DNA of 64,000 nt, from positions 744,001 through 808,000 of the forward strand of contig NZ_JBHSXH010000009.1 in the NCBI RefSeq assembly GCF_042662625.1, written 5' to 3'. Each line of letters starts with the position of its first letter. Position 1 is the stretch's first letter. The translations under genes and the position numbers were made by a program. The DNA comes from Halopelagius fulvigenes (GTDB lineage Archaea > Halobacteriota > Halobacteria > Halobacteriales > Haloferacaceae). The notes beneath the pieces were generated by a model. The model was given only the letters and a program-made list of their open reading frames with translations, was not told the DNA's origin and made no database searches. Shown here piece by piece: positions 42,207-50,629 of this stretch.

Positions 42207-43180
42207 CGCAGGCCCCTCCCGGTCACCTCGATGAACACGTCCTCGAGCGTCGCCTCCTCGGTGTGAAGCGACTCGTACCGCCCCTCGCGGATCAGGTCGG
42301 CGAGGGAATCGCCGTCGGCGGGGTCCTCGGGGTCGAACGCGCGGGTTCGCGTCGTTCCGTCCTCCGCGACGTACTCGGCGCGCACGCGCTTCGAGCCGTA
42401 CCGCCGCTTGAGACTCTCAGGCGGCGCGATTACGGCGATGTCGCCGTCCACGATGAACGCCACGCGGTCGCAGAGTTCGTCCGCGACGGCCATGTCGTGG
42501 GTGGTGACGAACACCGTCGTCCCGCCGGCTTGGAGGTCGGAGACGACGTCTTTGATGCGCCGCGCGTTGCTCGGGTCCAATCCCGTCGTCGGTTCGTCGA
42601 GGAACAACAGGTCGGGGTCGTGAAGCAGGGACCGCGCGAAGTTCAGGCGCATCTTCATCCCCTTCGAGTAGCCCGACACCCGCCGGTCCGCGGCGTCCGT
42701 CAGACCGACGAGTTCCAGCAGTTCCTCCGGGTCGCGCGTCTCGCCCTCGTAGAGGGACGCGAAGAGGGCGAGGTTCTCCCGCCCCGAGAGTTTCAGGTAC
42801 GTGTTCGGCGCTTCCGAGGAGACGCCGACCCGTTCGTAGTACGCGCCGCCCCACGAGCGAACGTCGCGGCCGAACACCGACACCTCGCCCTCGTAGTCGT
42901 CGAGGAGGCCGACGAGGACCTTCTGCGTCGTCGACTTCCCGGCCCCCGACGGGCCGAGGAAGCCGAACACCTCGGCGGGGCGTATCTCGAAGTCGAGGCC
43001 GCGAAGCGTCTCCTCGGAGGCGCCCGGGTAGGTGAATCTGAGGTCTCTCACCTGGACGACCGGACTCCCCGCGCCCCGTTCCGCCGTCCGCGAGTCGTCC
43101 GCCTCGGCCGCCGAAGGCGTCGCCGTCTGTCTGTCGTTCATCGCGTGTACTCCGAGGGAACCGTCGTCCCGTGAACTCAT
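42203..43180 (-). CDS. ABC exporter ATPase subunit
   Basis: A 325-aa ABC ATPase: Walker A GPSGAGKST, a signature-like VSGYSKGMKMRLNFARS, Walker B DLLFLDEPTTGLD and switch His in FVTTHDMAVADEL. A beta-rich C-terminal 90 residues (DGDIAVIAPPESLKRRYGSKRVRAEYV) is typical of exporter ATPases. The start may be ATG 43180 or the internal ATG at 43141 (MNDRQT); the first is given. The intergenic stretch to the TetR gene is 85 nt, so control by that repressor is likely. Confidence 0.88.
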   Translation of the reverse strand: MSSRDDGSLGVHAMNDRQTATPSAAEADDSRTAERGAGSPVVQVRDLRFTYPGASEETLRGLDFEIRPAEVFGFLGPSGAGKSTTQKVLVGLLDDYEGEVSVFGRDVRSWGGAYYERVGVSSEAPNTYLKLSGRENLALFASLYEGETRDPEELLELVGLTDAADRRVSGYSKGMKMRLNFARSLLHDPDLLFLDEPTTGLDPSNARRIKDVVSDLQAGGTTVFVTTHDMAVADELCDRVAFIVDGDIAVIAPPESLKRRYGSKRVRAEYVAEDGTTRTRAFDPEDPADGDSLADLIREGRYESLHTEEATLEDVFIEVTGRGLR

Positions 43181-43265
43181 GAATATTTCGTTCGTTCGTT
43201 TTTCGACGGCGGGGCGGCTCTCGAAAACGGAAACATAGAGTATTCACGCGTTCGTAGGGGCGGTG

Positions 43266-43871
43266 ATGAGTGGCTTCAGCGACGGCGAACGGGAGCGTAT
43301 CCGTCGAGAACTCCGCGAGACAGGGCGGGAACTGTTCTCTCGGTACGGTCTCCGGAAGACGACCATCGCGGACCTGACGGACCCCGTCGGCATCGCGCCG
43401 TCGACGTTCTACCGCTTTTTCGACTCGAAGGAGGAACTCTACGTCGAGATTCTGGAGGCGGAGGGCGAGGAGGTTGCGAGGCGCATCCTCGAAGAGTCGT
43501 TCGAGGCGACGGACGACCCCCGCGAGGCCATCGAACGCTTCCTGCGCGCCGTCGTCGAGGAGATAGAGTCGAACCCCCTCACCCGGCGCGTCGTCGTCGA
43601 GAACGAACTCGACGACCTTCGGCGGGAGGTGGGAGATGAGGCCGTCGAGGCCGACCGAGAGGCGTCGATAGCGTTCGTCCGCCCGTACGTCGAACCGTGG
43701 GTCGAGAGCGGCGCGGTCCGCGGCGACGACGCCGACACCGTGGCGGCCGCCATCCGGGCGGTGACGTTCCTGACGCTACACGAGGAGGACATCGGCCGGG
43801 ACCGGTACGACGCGGTGGTGGACCTCCTCGTCGAGAGCGTCGCGATCGGTCTGACGACGACCGGGGAGTGA
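43266..43871 (+). CDS. TetR/AcrR-family regulator of the ABC exporter
   Basis: A 201-aa TetR-like repressor: HTH in RELFSRYGLRKTTIADLTDPVGIAPSTFYRFFDSKEELYVEILE (about 20-65), followed by the helical ligand domain (about 70-200). Divergent from, and 85 nt away from, the exporter ATPase gene, it probably represses that operon and itself until a ligand binds. Start ATG 43266 is directly preceded by an in-frame GTG. CATAGAGTATTC upstream may contain its TATA box. Confidence 0.88.
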   Translation: MSGFSDGERERIRRELRETGRELFSRYGLRKTTIADLTDPVGIAPSTFYRFFDSKEELYVEILEAEGEEVARRILEESFEATDDPREAIERFLRAVVEEIESNPLTRRVVVENELDDLRREVGDEAVEADREASIAFVRPYVEPWVESGAVRGDDADTVAAAIRAVTFLTLHEEDIGRDRYDAVVDLLVESVAIGLTTTGE

Positions 43872-43918
43872 CCGCCGCGTCGCGAGTGTTTTTTGAGGAG
43901 TACGTCAAATAACTCGAC

Positions 43919-45178
43919 ATGAACGGAATCGGCGGGTCGGGCGACCCCTTCTTGGACCGTCTGGACCGCGAGACGGTCCGTGCCGCCCGCGAACGCGCGG
44001 GGCGCGCCGTCGTCGTCGGGGGAGCGATGGCCGGTCTGGCGGCCGCCCACGCGCTCTCCGGACTGGGGTGGGACGTGACCCTCCACGAACGACAGCGTTA
44101 CGAGGAAAAGCGGGTGAACTGCGGCGAGGCGATGACCGACGCCTCCTCGATTCCCCTCCCGAAGACGCCCGAGTACGGCTTCGCGAACCGACCGCCCGAG
44201 TTCGAGGTGCGCGTCTACACCGGCGACACGGCCGGACGAACGCTCGCCGGGCGCGGCGTCTTCCCCTCCCGCGACGGGTACGTGACCGACCGGAACGTCG
44301 TCGAACGCCGGTGGGCCGAACGGGTGGCCGACGCGGGCGTGGACGTGCGAGACGGCGCGGGCGTCACGAAGGCGGCGTTCCGCGCGTTCTCCGAGGAGTA
44401 CGACCTGGTGGTGGACGCCACCGGCCAACCCTCGTTGACGAGCAAAGCCGAGAGGCGGACGGGCGAGTACGCCGGCCGGATGACCGCGCTGAACGCCGAC
44501 GTTGAGGGCGACTTCTCGGAGTTGTACCCCCGCGCGCACATCCTGTTCGAGAACTACCTCGGCTACTCGTGGGCGTTCCCGAAGTCCGAGACGCGCGCGA
44601 ACGTCGGAATCGGGTGGGCCGAGGGCACCCTCCCCAAGAACTACTACGAGGCGTTCGTCGCGGCCTGCGAACGGAACGGGTGGCCCGTCCCCGACCGGTC
44701 GGCGACGAACGTCTACACCATCCCGCGCGGGCCGAGTCTCGACCACTCGCGGACGTGGGACCCCCGGCGGCGCGTCGCCCGCGTCGGCGACGCCGCGGGC
44801 ATCGCCAACCGCTTCACGGGCAAGGGCATCTCGCAGGCCGTCGAGTCGTCGTACCTGCTGGCGCGCCTCGTCGCCGAGGAGCGAATCGGCGACTACCCCG
44901 GAGAACTGTACCGGCGGATGCGCGACGAGTACCGCCTCGCGTACGTCGTCCGCGGCGCGTTGGAGGACGGCCGCCCCGACATCCTCGGCGGCGTCATGGA
45001 CGCCGTCTCCGGAATCGACGTCGAGGACGTGGACAGAGAGCCGAGGTACGCCGTCTCGCGCCTCCTCCGACGCCCCGTCCTCCTGGCGAAGTTGGCGGCG
45101 AACCGGACGATGCGCTCCCGCCTCGTGGACGCGTACACCGACGACTGGGAGTACCGGCGCGTCGCCGGGTCGTCGTAG
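43919..45178 (+). CDS. Geranylgeranyl-reductase-like FAD oxidoreductase, second copy
   Basis: A 419-aa flavoprotein. The FAD motif AVVVGGAMAGLAAAHALSGLGWDVTLHERQ is displaced 25 residues from the start; the mid-region is YDLVVDATGQPSLT, and VARVGDAAGIANRFTGKGISQAVESSYLLARLV is the C-terminal FAD-binding GD motif of the GGR family. It may reduce isoprenoid double bonds or act on a related quinone/carotenoid substrate. Glycine pattern GGAMAG is slightly atypical (usual GxGxxG with GGGPAG). A GTGTTTTTTGAG tract precedes it (possible end of the TetR transcript). Differs clearly from the protein at 14655. Confidence 0.78.
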   Translation: MNGIGGSGDPFLDRLDRETVRAARERAGRAVVVGGAMAGLAAAHALSGLGWDVTLHERQRYEEKRVNCGEAMTDASSIPLPKTPEYGFANRPPEFEVRVYTGDTAGRTLAGRGVFPSRDGYVTDRNVVERRWAERVADAGVDVRDGAGVTKAAFRAFSEEYDLVVDATGQPSLTSKAERRTGEYAGRMTALNADVEGDFSELYPRAHILFENYLGYSWAFPKSETRANVGIGWAEGTLPKNYYEAFVAACERNGWPVPDRSATNVYTIPRGPSLDHSRTWDPRRRVARVGDAAGIANRFTGKGISQAVESSYLLARLVAEERIGDYPGELYRRMRDEYRLAYVVRGALEDGRPDILGGVMDAVSGIDVEDVDREPRYAVSRLLRRPVLLAKLAANRTMRSRLVDAYTDDWEYRRVAGSS

Positions 45179-45207
45179 GTTGCCGTAGGTCGTCGAAGTA
45201 AGCGTCC

Positions 45208-46041
45208 CTACCGCGGGCGCACGTCCGCCGCGACGGGGAAGTGGTCCGACGGGTAGCGTTCGCCGTCCGCGCCGCCGTCGCGCCTGTCGGTGAGCGTCGC
45301 CGTCAGCGACACGTCGCAGTCGCGGACGAACACGTAGTCGATTCGCTCCGTCGCGTCGCCGGTGAACCCGTGGAACGTCCTCTCGGGGCCGTGGTGGCCC
45401 GCCTCCGCCAGCGTCCTCGCGTCTCGGAGCGGAGAGGCGTCGCTGTCGCCGTCCGTCCCGCCTCCCTCGCCGCCTCCGTCGTCGCCGACGAGGCGGCGGT
45501 AGGGCGCGGAGTCCGGTTCGCAGTTGAAGTCGCCCGCGACGACGAGGGGGCCGTCGAGTTCGCCGAGTCGCCGCCGGAGAAGCGACGCGCCCTCCGCGCG
45601 CGCCCTCGCGCCGCCGTGGTCTAAGTGGACGCTCGCGGCGTGCAAGCGGCTACCCGTCTCCCGTTCTCTGAGGGTGACGCGGGTGACCACGCGCGGGTAG
45701 TCGGCGTCCCACCCGACGCTCCCCGGTTCGTCGGGCGTCGCCGAGAGCCAGAACGCGCCTTCGTCCTCGCGTTCGAACCGCTCTGCGTCGTAGCCGACGG
45801 GGACGAACTCGCCCTCCTCGTCGCCCGCGCGCCCGACGCCGAACCACTCGTAGCGGTCGGTGGCGTCCCGAACGGCCCGGAACTGGTGCGGGAGGGGTTC
45901 CTGCAGGCAGACCACGTCCGGGCGGTGGTACCGCAGGAGGCGGACGACGGCGTCGCGCCGGTTCGGCCACGCGTCTCGCCCGTCGCTGTCGGTGTCGTAG
46001 CGGACGTTGAAACTCAGAACCCGAACGGGCGAGCGAAGCAT
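45208..46041 (-). CDS. Endonuclease/exonuclease/phosphatase-family protein
   Basis: A 277-aa EEP-fold hydrolase: VRVLSFNVRYDTDSDGRDAWPNRRDAVVRLL (Asn/Asp metal site), DVVCLQEPLPHQ (catalytic Glu), VVAGDFNCEPDSAPYR and RYPSDHFPVAADV (catalytic His). EEP members hydrolyse phosphodiesters in DNA, inositides or sphingomyelin; the archaeal substrate is unknown. ATG 46041 (MLRSPVRVL) is the best start. An acidic, Gly-rich insertion lies near residue 205. It is divergent from hisD. Confidence 0.88.
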   Translation of the reverse strand: MLRSPVRVLSFNVRYDTDSDGRDAWPNRRDAVVRLLRYHRPDVVCLQEPLPHQFRAVRDATDRYEWFGVGRAGDEEGEFVPVGYDAERFEREDEGAFWLSATPDEPGSVGWDADYPRVVTRVTLRERETGSRLHAASVHLDHGGARARAEGASLLRRRLGELDGPLVVAGDFNCEPDSAPYRRLVGDDGGGEGGGTDGDSDASPLRDARTLAEAGHHGPERTFHGFTGDATERIDYVFVRDCDVSLTATLTDRRDGGADGERYPSDHFPVAADVRPR

Positions 46042-46161
46042 GTGGGCCGCAACGTCGCGGAGGTACGTCAACCCCGCGGAACGGCGAGGTGGAACGGAAG
46101 CGCGGCCGCTTCGGTCCGTGCTTTCGGAACGTCCTTAGGCCGGCGCGTCGAACCGCGAGGC

Positions 46162-47508
46162 ATGAACCTCGACGTTCGGGAAGTCGCCGAACTCTCGCCC
46201 GACGAACGAGCGTCCCTCTTCGAACGCGACGCCGGCGTCGCCGACGTTCGCGGGGACGTCCGCGACATCGTCTCCCGCGTCCGCGAGGAGGGGGACGTCG
46301 CGGTGCGGGAGTTCTGCCGGGAGTTCGACGGCGTCGAAGTCGGCAACATCGACGTGACGGACGCCGCCGAACGCGCCTTCGACGAGATAGACGACGACGT
46401 GCGGGAGGCCATCGAAACCGCCGCCGAGAACGTCCGCGAGTTCCACGAACGCCAGATGCCGGAGGACTGGCGCGAATCGTTCGAGAGTCGCGTGAGCGAC
46501 GCGAACGCAACGTCGGAAGAGCAGCGCTCTTCCGGAAGCAGGGAACTCGGGCGTCGCTTCCGCCCCCTCGAACGCGTCGGCGTCTACGTCCCCGGCGGCA
46601 CCGCCGCGTACCCCTCCAGCGTCCTCATGGGCGTCATCCCGGCGAAGGTGGCCGGCGTCGAACACGTCGCCGTCGCCACCCCGCCCGCCGAACCGATACA
46701 CCCCGTGACGCTCGCCGCGGTACACGTCGCGGACGCGGACGCCGTCTACAGCGTCGGCGGCGCGCAGGCCGTCTCAGCGCTCGCCTACGGCACGGAGACG
46801 GTGAAGGCCGTCCAGAAGGTGGTCGGCCCCGGAAACAGGTGGGTCACCGCGGCGAAGGCCGAAGTCCGCGGCGACGTGGACATCGACTTCCTCGCCGGCC
46901 CCTCGGAGATTCTCGTCGTCGCCGACGAGACGGCGAACCCCGAGTACGTCGCCGCCGACTTGGTGGCGCAGGCCGAACACGACCCGAACGCCTCCGTCGT
47001 CGCCGTCACCGCCGACGCCGAACTCGCGGCGGAGATAGCGGACGCCGCCGCGGCGCGGGCGGCTGACGCGGAACGTGCCGACGTGGTGGAAGACGCCCTC
47101 TCGAACGACGCCTCGGGCGTCCTCTTGGCCCGGTCGATGTCCGAGGCGGTGCTGTTCGCCGAGGAGTACGCGGCCGAACACCTCTCGATTCAGGCCGACG
47201 ACGACGAGGCCCTCTTGGACCGCATCTCCAACGCGGGCAGCGTCTTCCTCGGCCCGTACACGCCCGTCGCCGCCGGCGACTACGCCTCCGGCACCAACCA
47301 CGTCCTCCCCACCTCCGGCGGCGCGAAGCGCTACGGCGGCCTCTCGGTGGACACGTTCCTGCGCTCCTCGACGGTGCAACGACTCGACGAGGACGCGCTC
47401 TCGGACCTCTCTCCCACCATCACGACGCTCGCCGAGGCGGAAGGACTCGGCGCGCACGCGGAGAGCGTCCGGACGCGCCTCGGCGACGATTCGGGCGCGG
47501 GCGAGTGA
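46162..47508 (+). CDS. hisD: Histidinol dehydrogenase
   Basis: Zinc enzyme oxidising L-histidinol to L-histidine with two NAD+. The 448-aa protein shows RFRPLERVGVYVPGGTAAYPSSVLM, YSVGGAQAVSALAYGTETV, DKIVGPGN-like VQKVVGPGNRWVTAAK, IDFLAGPSEILVVAD, LVAQAEHDPNAS and AAEHLSIQ (Zn/catalytic His). Around residues 110-128 an in-frame insert (SRVSDANATSEEQRSSGS) interrupts the sequence before RELGRRFRPLERVG. A CCTTAGGCC TATA-like element about 25 nt upstream fits the ATG. Isolated from other his genes, as is common in haloarchaea. Confidence 0.94.
   Translation: MNLDVREVAELSPDERASLFERDAGVADVRGDVRDIVSRVREEGDVAVREFCREFDGVEVGNIDVTDAAERAFDEIDDDVREAIETAAENVREFHERQMPEDWRESFESRVSDANATSEEQRSSGSRELGRRFRPLERVGVYVPGGTAAYPSSVLMGVIPAKVAGVEHVAVATPPAEPIHPVTLAAVHVADADAVYSVGGAQAVSALAYGTETVKAVQKVVGPGNRWVTAAKAEVRGDVDIDFLAGPSEILVVADETANPEYVAADLVAQAEHDPNASVVAVTADAELAAEIADAAAARAADAERADVVEDALSNDASGVLLARSMSEAVLFAEEYAAEHLSIQADDDEALLDRISNAGSVFLGPYTPVAAGDYASGTNHVLPTSGGAKRYGGLSVDTFLRSSTVQRLDEDALSDLSPTITTLAEAEGLGAHAESVRTRLGDDSGAGE
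46514..46534. repeat. Perfect 9-bp-arm palindrome inside hisD
   Basis: CGGAAGAGC-AGC-GCTCTTCCG: two perfect 9-bp arms with a 3-nt loop. It lies in the in-frame insert described for hisD. Compare the palindromes in the acyl-CoA synthetase linker. Confidence 0.6.
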
Positions 47509-47551
47509 CGGCGTGAGTCCATCACGGTCCCGTCCGCCGTCGTTCGGCGAC

Positions 47552-48286
47552 ATGTGCGAAGCCGTCCTCTCGGACCCCGACGGCGAGCACTCGCTGTACA
47601 CGACGCTCGCACCCTTGTACGCGCGCCTGAAAGCGGGCGACGACGAAACGCTCGACGCGCGGCGACGAATCCTCGACGCTCGACTGCCGGCGGACGTGTC
47701 GCGCGTCCTCGAACTCGGCTGCGACGTGGGGGAACTCCTCGCCCGCCTCTCGGCGCGGTACGACGCCGTCGGCGTGGATTCGTACCCGCAACTGCTCTCC
47801 TTCGCGGCTATGCGGTCGCTGAACGTCGTCCTCGGCGACGCGACGCGCCTCCCGTTCCGCGGCCGGTTCGACGCCGCCTGCGCGTTCGACTACCGCGCCG
47901 CCTCCGCCCCCCTCGGGGAGTTCTGCGAGGCGGCCCGCGAGTCGCTCCGTCCGGGCGGCATACTCGTCTTCGACGCGCCGTCGGACGCCCGCGCGGTGGA
48001 CGCCTCGGGCGTCGAGACGTTCCGGGACGCGAGGTACCACCTCGAACGCGCGGTGGACGTGGCGCGGAACCCCGTCGTCGTCCGGTCGGACTACCGCGTC
48101 ACCGACCGGCGAACCGGCGAGACGGCGGTGACGACGGAGCGACGGCGGGTTCGGACGTACGACCCCGAGAGCGTCCGGACCGCCCTCCGCGAAGCCGGGT
48201 TCGCGGACGCGGAGGTGTCCGCCGACGCGGGCGGCGAAGGGGCGTTCGTCGCCAGTGCGGTCCGGCCGGTGGAGACGGGCGAGTGA
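47552..48286 (+). CDS. Class I SAM-dependent methyltransferase
   Basis: A 244-aa protein with the SAM-binding Rossmann fold: VSRVLELGCDVGELLARLSARYDAVGVDSYPQLL (motif I and acidic loop), LNVVLGDATRLPF, and LRPGGILVFDAPSDAR. The C-terminal third (RVTDRRTGETAVTTERRRVRTYDPESVRTALREAGF) is the usual Methyltransf_25/11 extension. The acceptor is unknown. It is 43 nt after hisD on the same strand, but there is no functional link. The chosen ATG is 47552; a GTG about 13 codons upstream is less likely. Confidence 0.83.
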   Translation: MCEAVLSDPDGEHSLYTTLAPLYARLKAGDDETLDARRRILDARLPADVSRVLELGCDVGELLARLSARYDAVGVDSYPQLLSFAAMRSLNVVLGDATRLPFRGRFDAACAFDYRAASAPLGEFCEAARESLRPGGILVFDAPSDARAVDASGVETFRDARYHLERAVDVARNPVVVRSDYRVTDRRTGETAVTTERRRVRTYDPESVRTALREAGFADAEVSADAGGEGAFVASAVRPVETGE

Positions 48287-48370
48287 GGCGGGTCGGGAGG
48301 CGTCGAGACGGTCGAACGCCGCCGTCGACGGGCCGAAAGGAGATTGTGTGCTCGTCCCCTTCCACGATTC

Positions 48371-48763
48371 ATGTCAGACACGTCCGAGACGAGCGTCGAA
48401 ATCGGCACCGGCGGACTCGACGCGGAGATTCGCTTCGCCGACGAACGGCGGTACCGACTCGGCGAGGGGCGGATAACGTGCGGGGCCCTCGGAGAGTCGG
48501 ACGCGGCGGGCGGGAACCCGGGGGTGGCGATAAACGGTCACGTCGAGGACGCTGACGCTCCCGAGATACGTCCCGGCGACGAGGTGACGGTGCGGGTGAC
48601 GTACGACGGCGAGAGCGTCGAGTTCCCGGCGACGGGGACGAAGAGCACCACCGCTCATCCGGCCGCGTTCAAGTCCGTGCGCGGAAAGCAGCCCGCGGGG
48701 GAGTTCGAGGAGTACGAGACCGTAGAGCGGATCCTCCGGCGGGCGGCGGAAGACGGCGAGTGA
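48371..48763 (+). CDS. Conserved small acidic protein, unknown function
   Basis: A 130-aa, soluble, probably beta-rich protein (ITCGALGESDAAGGNPGVAINGHVEDADAPEIRPGDEVTVRVTYDGESVEF), ending in a polar helix (FEEYETVERILRRAAED). No motif was recognised. Start ATG 48371 (MSDTSETSVEIG) is more likely than a reading nine codons longer. Its stop precedes the IscA-like gene by about 60 nt. It looks coding: normal acidic haloarchaeal composition and no rare codon excess. Function not inferable. Confidence 0.65.
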   Translation: MSDTSETSVEIGTGGLDAEIRFADERRYRLGEGRITCGALGESDAAGGNPGVAINGHVEDADAPEIRPGDEVTVRVTYDGESVEFPATGTKSTTAHPAAFKSVRGKQPAGEFEEYETVERILRRAAEDGE

Positions 48764-48822
48764 CCCGTCGAATCTGTTCCACCGGCGTCAACGTTAACAT
48801 CTTCCATCTGGTATCGGTATCC

Positions 48823-49188
48823 ATGAGCACAGAATCGGCCGAGAGCGGGTCCGGCACCCGCGTGACAGTCACGGAGTCGGCCGCGGAGGAGGCGCGCCGC
48901 CTCATGGAGTCGGAGGGGATGGACACCGACGTGGGCGGCCTCCGCTTGTTCGTCCAGCAGGGCGGTTGCGCGGGCCTCTCCTACGGGATGCGCTTCGAGG
49001 CGGAACCCGAAGAGGACGACGCGGTGGTCGAACAGCACGGACTCCGCGTCTTCGTGGACCCCGCCAGCATCAACTACATCGGCGGTTCGACCCTGCAGTT
49101 CGAGGGCGGCCTGCAGGGGGCGGGCTTCCACGTCGAGAACCCCAACATCGTCAGCGAGTGCGGGTGCGGCGAGTCGTTCCGGACGTAG
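48823..49188 (+). CDS. HesB/IscA-type iron-sulfur assembly protein
   Basis: A 121-aa A-type carrier for Fe-S cluster assembly. The three cysteines are in GGCAGLSYGM (one) and ECGCGESF (two), the exact IscA/ErpA pattern; LRLFVQQGG and FVDPASINYIGGSTLQFEGGLQGAGFHVENPN complete the fold. GTTAACATC about 25 nt upstream suits a leaderless start at 48823. It is likely to pass 2Fe-2S or 4Fe-4S clusters to apoproteins; partners are not adjacent (no sufBCD here). Confidence 0.93.
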   Translation: MSTESAESGSGTRVTVTESAAEEARRLMESEGMDTDVGGLRLFVQQGGCAGLSYGMRFEAEPEEDDAVVEQHGLRVFVDPASINYIGGSTLQFEGGLQGAGFHVENPNIVSECGCGESFRT

Positions 49189-49236
49189 TTCGGCGGGGAA
49201 GTCAGGCATAAACCTCCGGCCGCCGAACACGGGGGC

Positions 49237-49488
49237 ATGGAGACCGAACTGGAACGAGTGCGGACCGAGGACGGAGAGACGCTGTTTCTCGACCGGAGCG
49301 ACGCCGACAGAGGCGCGAAGGGACCGTTCTTCGTCGTGTACTCCGACCCGAACAGGGAACATCGCTGGGGCTACTTCTGCGGAAACTGCGACTCCCTCGA
49401 CAACGCAATGGACACGATGGGTCGTATCGAGTGCAACGTCTGCGGGAACATCCGAAAGCCCGACGAGTGGGACGCCGCCCACGAGTGA
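49237..49488 (+). CDS. DUF5816-type zinc-ribbon protein
   Basis: An 83-aa protein: N-terminal beta-strands (ERVRTEDGETLFLDRSDADRGAKGPFFVVYSD) and a zinc-ribbon pattern, CGNCDSLDNAMDTMGRIECNVCGN (two CxxC pairs). This fits the haloarchaeal DUF5816 family, unknown function. A GCATAAACC TATA element lies about 25 nt upstream. It could be a metal-binding adaptor; no neighbour suggests a pathway. Confidence 0.78.
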   Translation: METELERVRTEDGETLFLDRSDADRGAKGPFFVVYSDPNREHRWGYFCGNCDSLDNAMDTMGRIECNVCGNIRKPDEWDAAHE

Positions 49489-49571
49489 CGGCCGAACGGA
49501 CGGTACGTCGTTCCGCACGTGTGTGAATTCGTGACAAGGTTTATGCTCCGGGGAGTAGTACGGTCGAGTAC

Positions 49572-49922
49572 ATGCCCCCTGTCAGCATGCCTCCCGCGGA
49601 GGAAGCCCAGTCGATATTCAGCGGACTCGGGTACACCGTCTCGGGCGACGGCTCCGATTTCGTCGCCGAGAGAAAGTGGCGAACGGTCCGCGTGACCGCA
49701 CTCGATACCGATACGGTAGAGTTACGACGGCGCGCCATCGCGGACGGCGGTTCGCCGGCGGACACCGACGACGGCTATGGTCTCCGGTGTTTCGTCACGT
49801 GGAAGGAGGCGACGGGGAACCTCACGGAGAAGCTGCGCAGCGCCGACCCCTCGTTCGAGTGGGCGGTCATCGGCGTCGAGGACGGCGGCGACTACGACGT
49901 GGTCCACCCCGAAGCGCGGTGA
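49572..49922 (+). CDS. Conserved haloarchaeal protein (possibly DUF7116)
   Basis: A 116-aa alpha/beta protein: AEEAQSIFSGLGYTVSGDGSDFVAERKWRTVRVTALD...LRCFVTWKEATGNLTEKLRSADPSFEWAVIGVEDGGDYDVVHPE. It resembles a haloarchaeal-only family that I recall as DUF7116. GGTTTATGCTCC upstream is the probable promoter. No catalytic residues are obvious. Confidence 0.68.
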   Translation: MPPVSMPPAEEAQSIFSGLGYTVSGDGSDFVAERKWRTVRVTALDTDTVELRRRAIADGGSPADTDDGYGLRCFVTWKEATGNLTEKLRSADPSFEWAVIGVEDGGDYDVVHPEAR

Positions 49923-49969
49923 CGACGGTGCGGTAACTCTTTTCTGTGCGAGCGAACCAATCGTGAGTC

Positions 49970-50629
49970 ATGCCAGACACCGGACTGCGTAGCGTCGTCG
50001 AGAGTCGGCGGGTCAACGCGGTGCTCGGATGGATTCTCGTCGTCGCTCTCTTGGCGGTCGGCGCCACGCGGTTCCTCCTCGGCGAACTGGAGTGGGCCGG
50101 GTTCGCGGTGGCCGTCGCCGCCGTCGCCGTCGTCCCCGCGGTGGCGTTCCGCGACTCCAGCGCCATGCTCCCGTGGGAAGTGCTCTTCATCGCGGCGCTG
50201 CCGTTTCTCGGACGCGCCCTCATCGTCGGCGAAACCGTCGGCGGGATGACGTTCACCGGGCGAGTGACGACGTACGTCGCCGTCGCGGCGGTGGCGCTCA
50301 TCGTCGCCGTCGAACTCGACGTGTTCACCCCCGTCCGGATGAACTACACCTTCGCGCTCGTGTTCGTCGTCGTCGCCACGATGGCCGCCGCGGGCATCTG
50401 GGCGGTCGTCCGATGGCTCTCGGACGTGCTCCTCGGGACGTCGTTCCTCTACGACGGCCGCCCCGAGGAGGTGATAGAGGAGATGCTGATGTGGGACTTC
50501 GTCGCGGCGACGGTGGCGGGCGTCTTCGGCGGCGTCCTCTTCGAGTACTACTTCCGCCGCCGCGCGCACCTCGAACGGCGGCTTCCCGAGACGGAGCGAA
50601 TCCGCGAGAGCGAGGAAGCGGCGCGATGA
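49970..50629 (+). CDS. Polytopic membrane protein, coupled to the next gene
   Basis: A 219-aa protein with six hydrophobic segments (about 18-36, 38-55, 66-83, 90-112, 118-145 and 168-190) and a basic cytosolic tail YYFRRRAHLERRLPETERIRES. No family was recognised; a conserved-looking acidic patch (DVLLGTSFLYDGRPEEVIEEMLMWDF) lies before the last helix. Its TGA overlaps the next ATG (ATGA, 50626-50629), so the two membrane proteins are likely made together and probably interact (inference). Confidence 0.68.
   Translation: MPDTGLRSVVESRRVNAVLGWILVVALLAVGATRFLLGELEWAGFAVAVAAVAVVPAVAFRDSSAMLPWEVLFIAALPFLGRALIVGETVGGMTFTGRVTTYVAVAAVALIVAVELDVFTPVRMNYTFALVFVVVATMAAAGIWAVVRWLSDVLLGTSFLYDGRPEEVIEEMLMWDFVAATVAGVFGGVLFEYYFRRRAHLERRLPETERIRESEEAAR

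Noticed and set aside
43178..43246. TGAATA/TATTCA pair flanking the divergent ABC exporter and TetR promoters as operator
   Set aside because: Arms are only 6 bp with about 55 nt between them; too weak and too far apart for a single TetR site.
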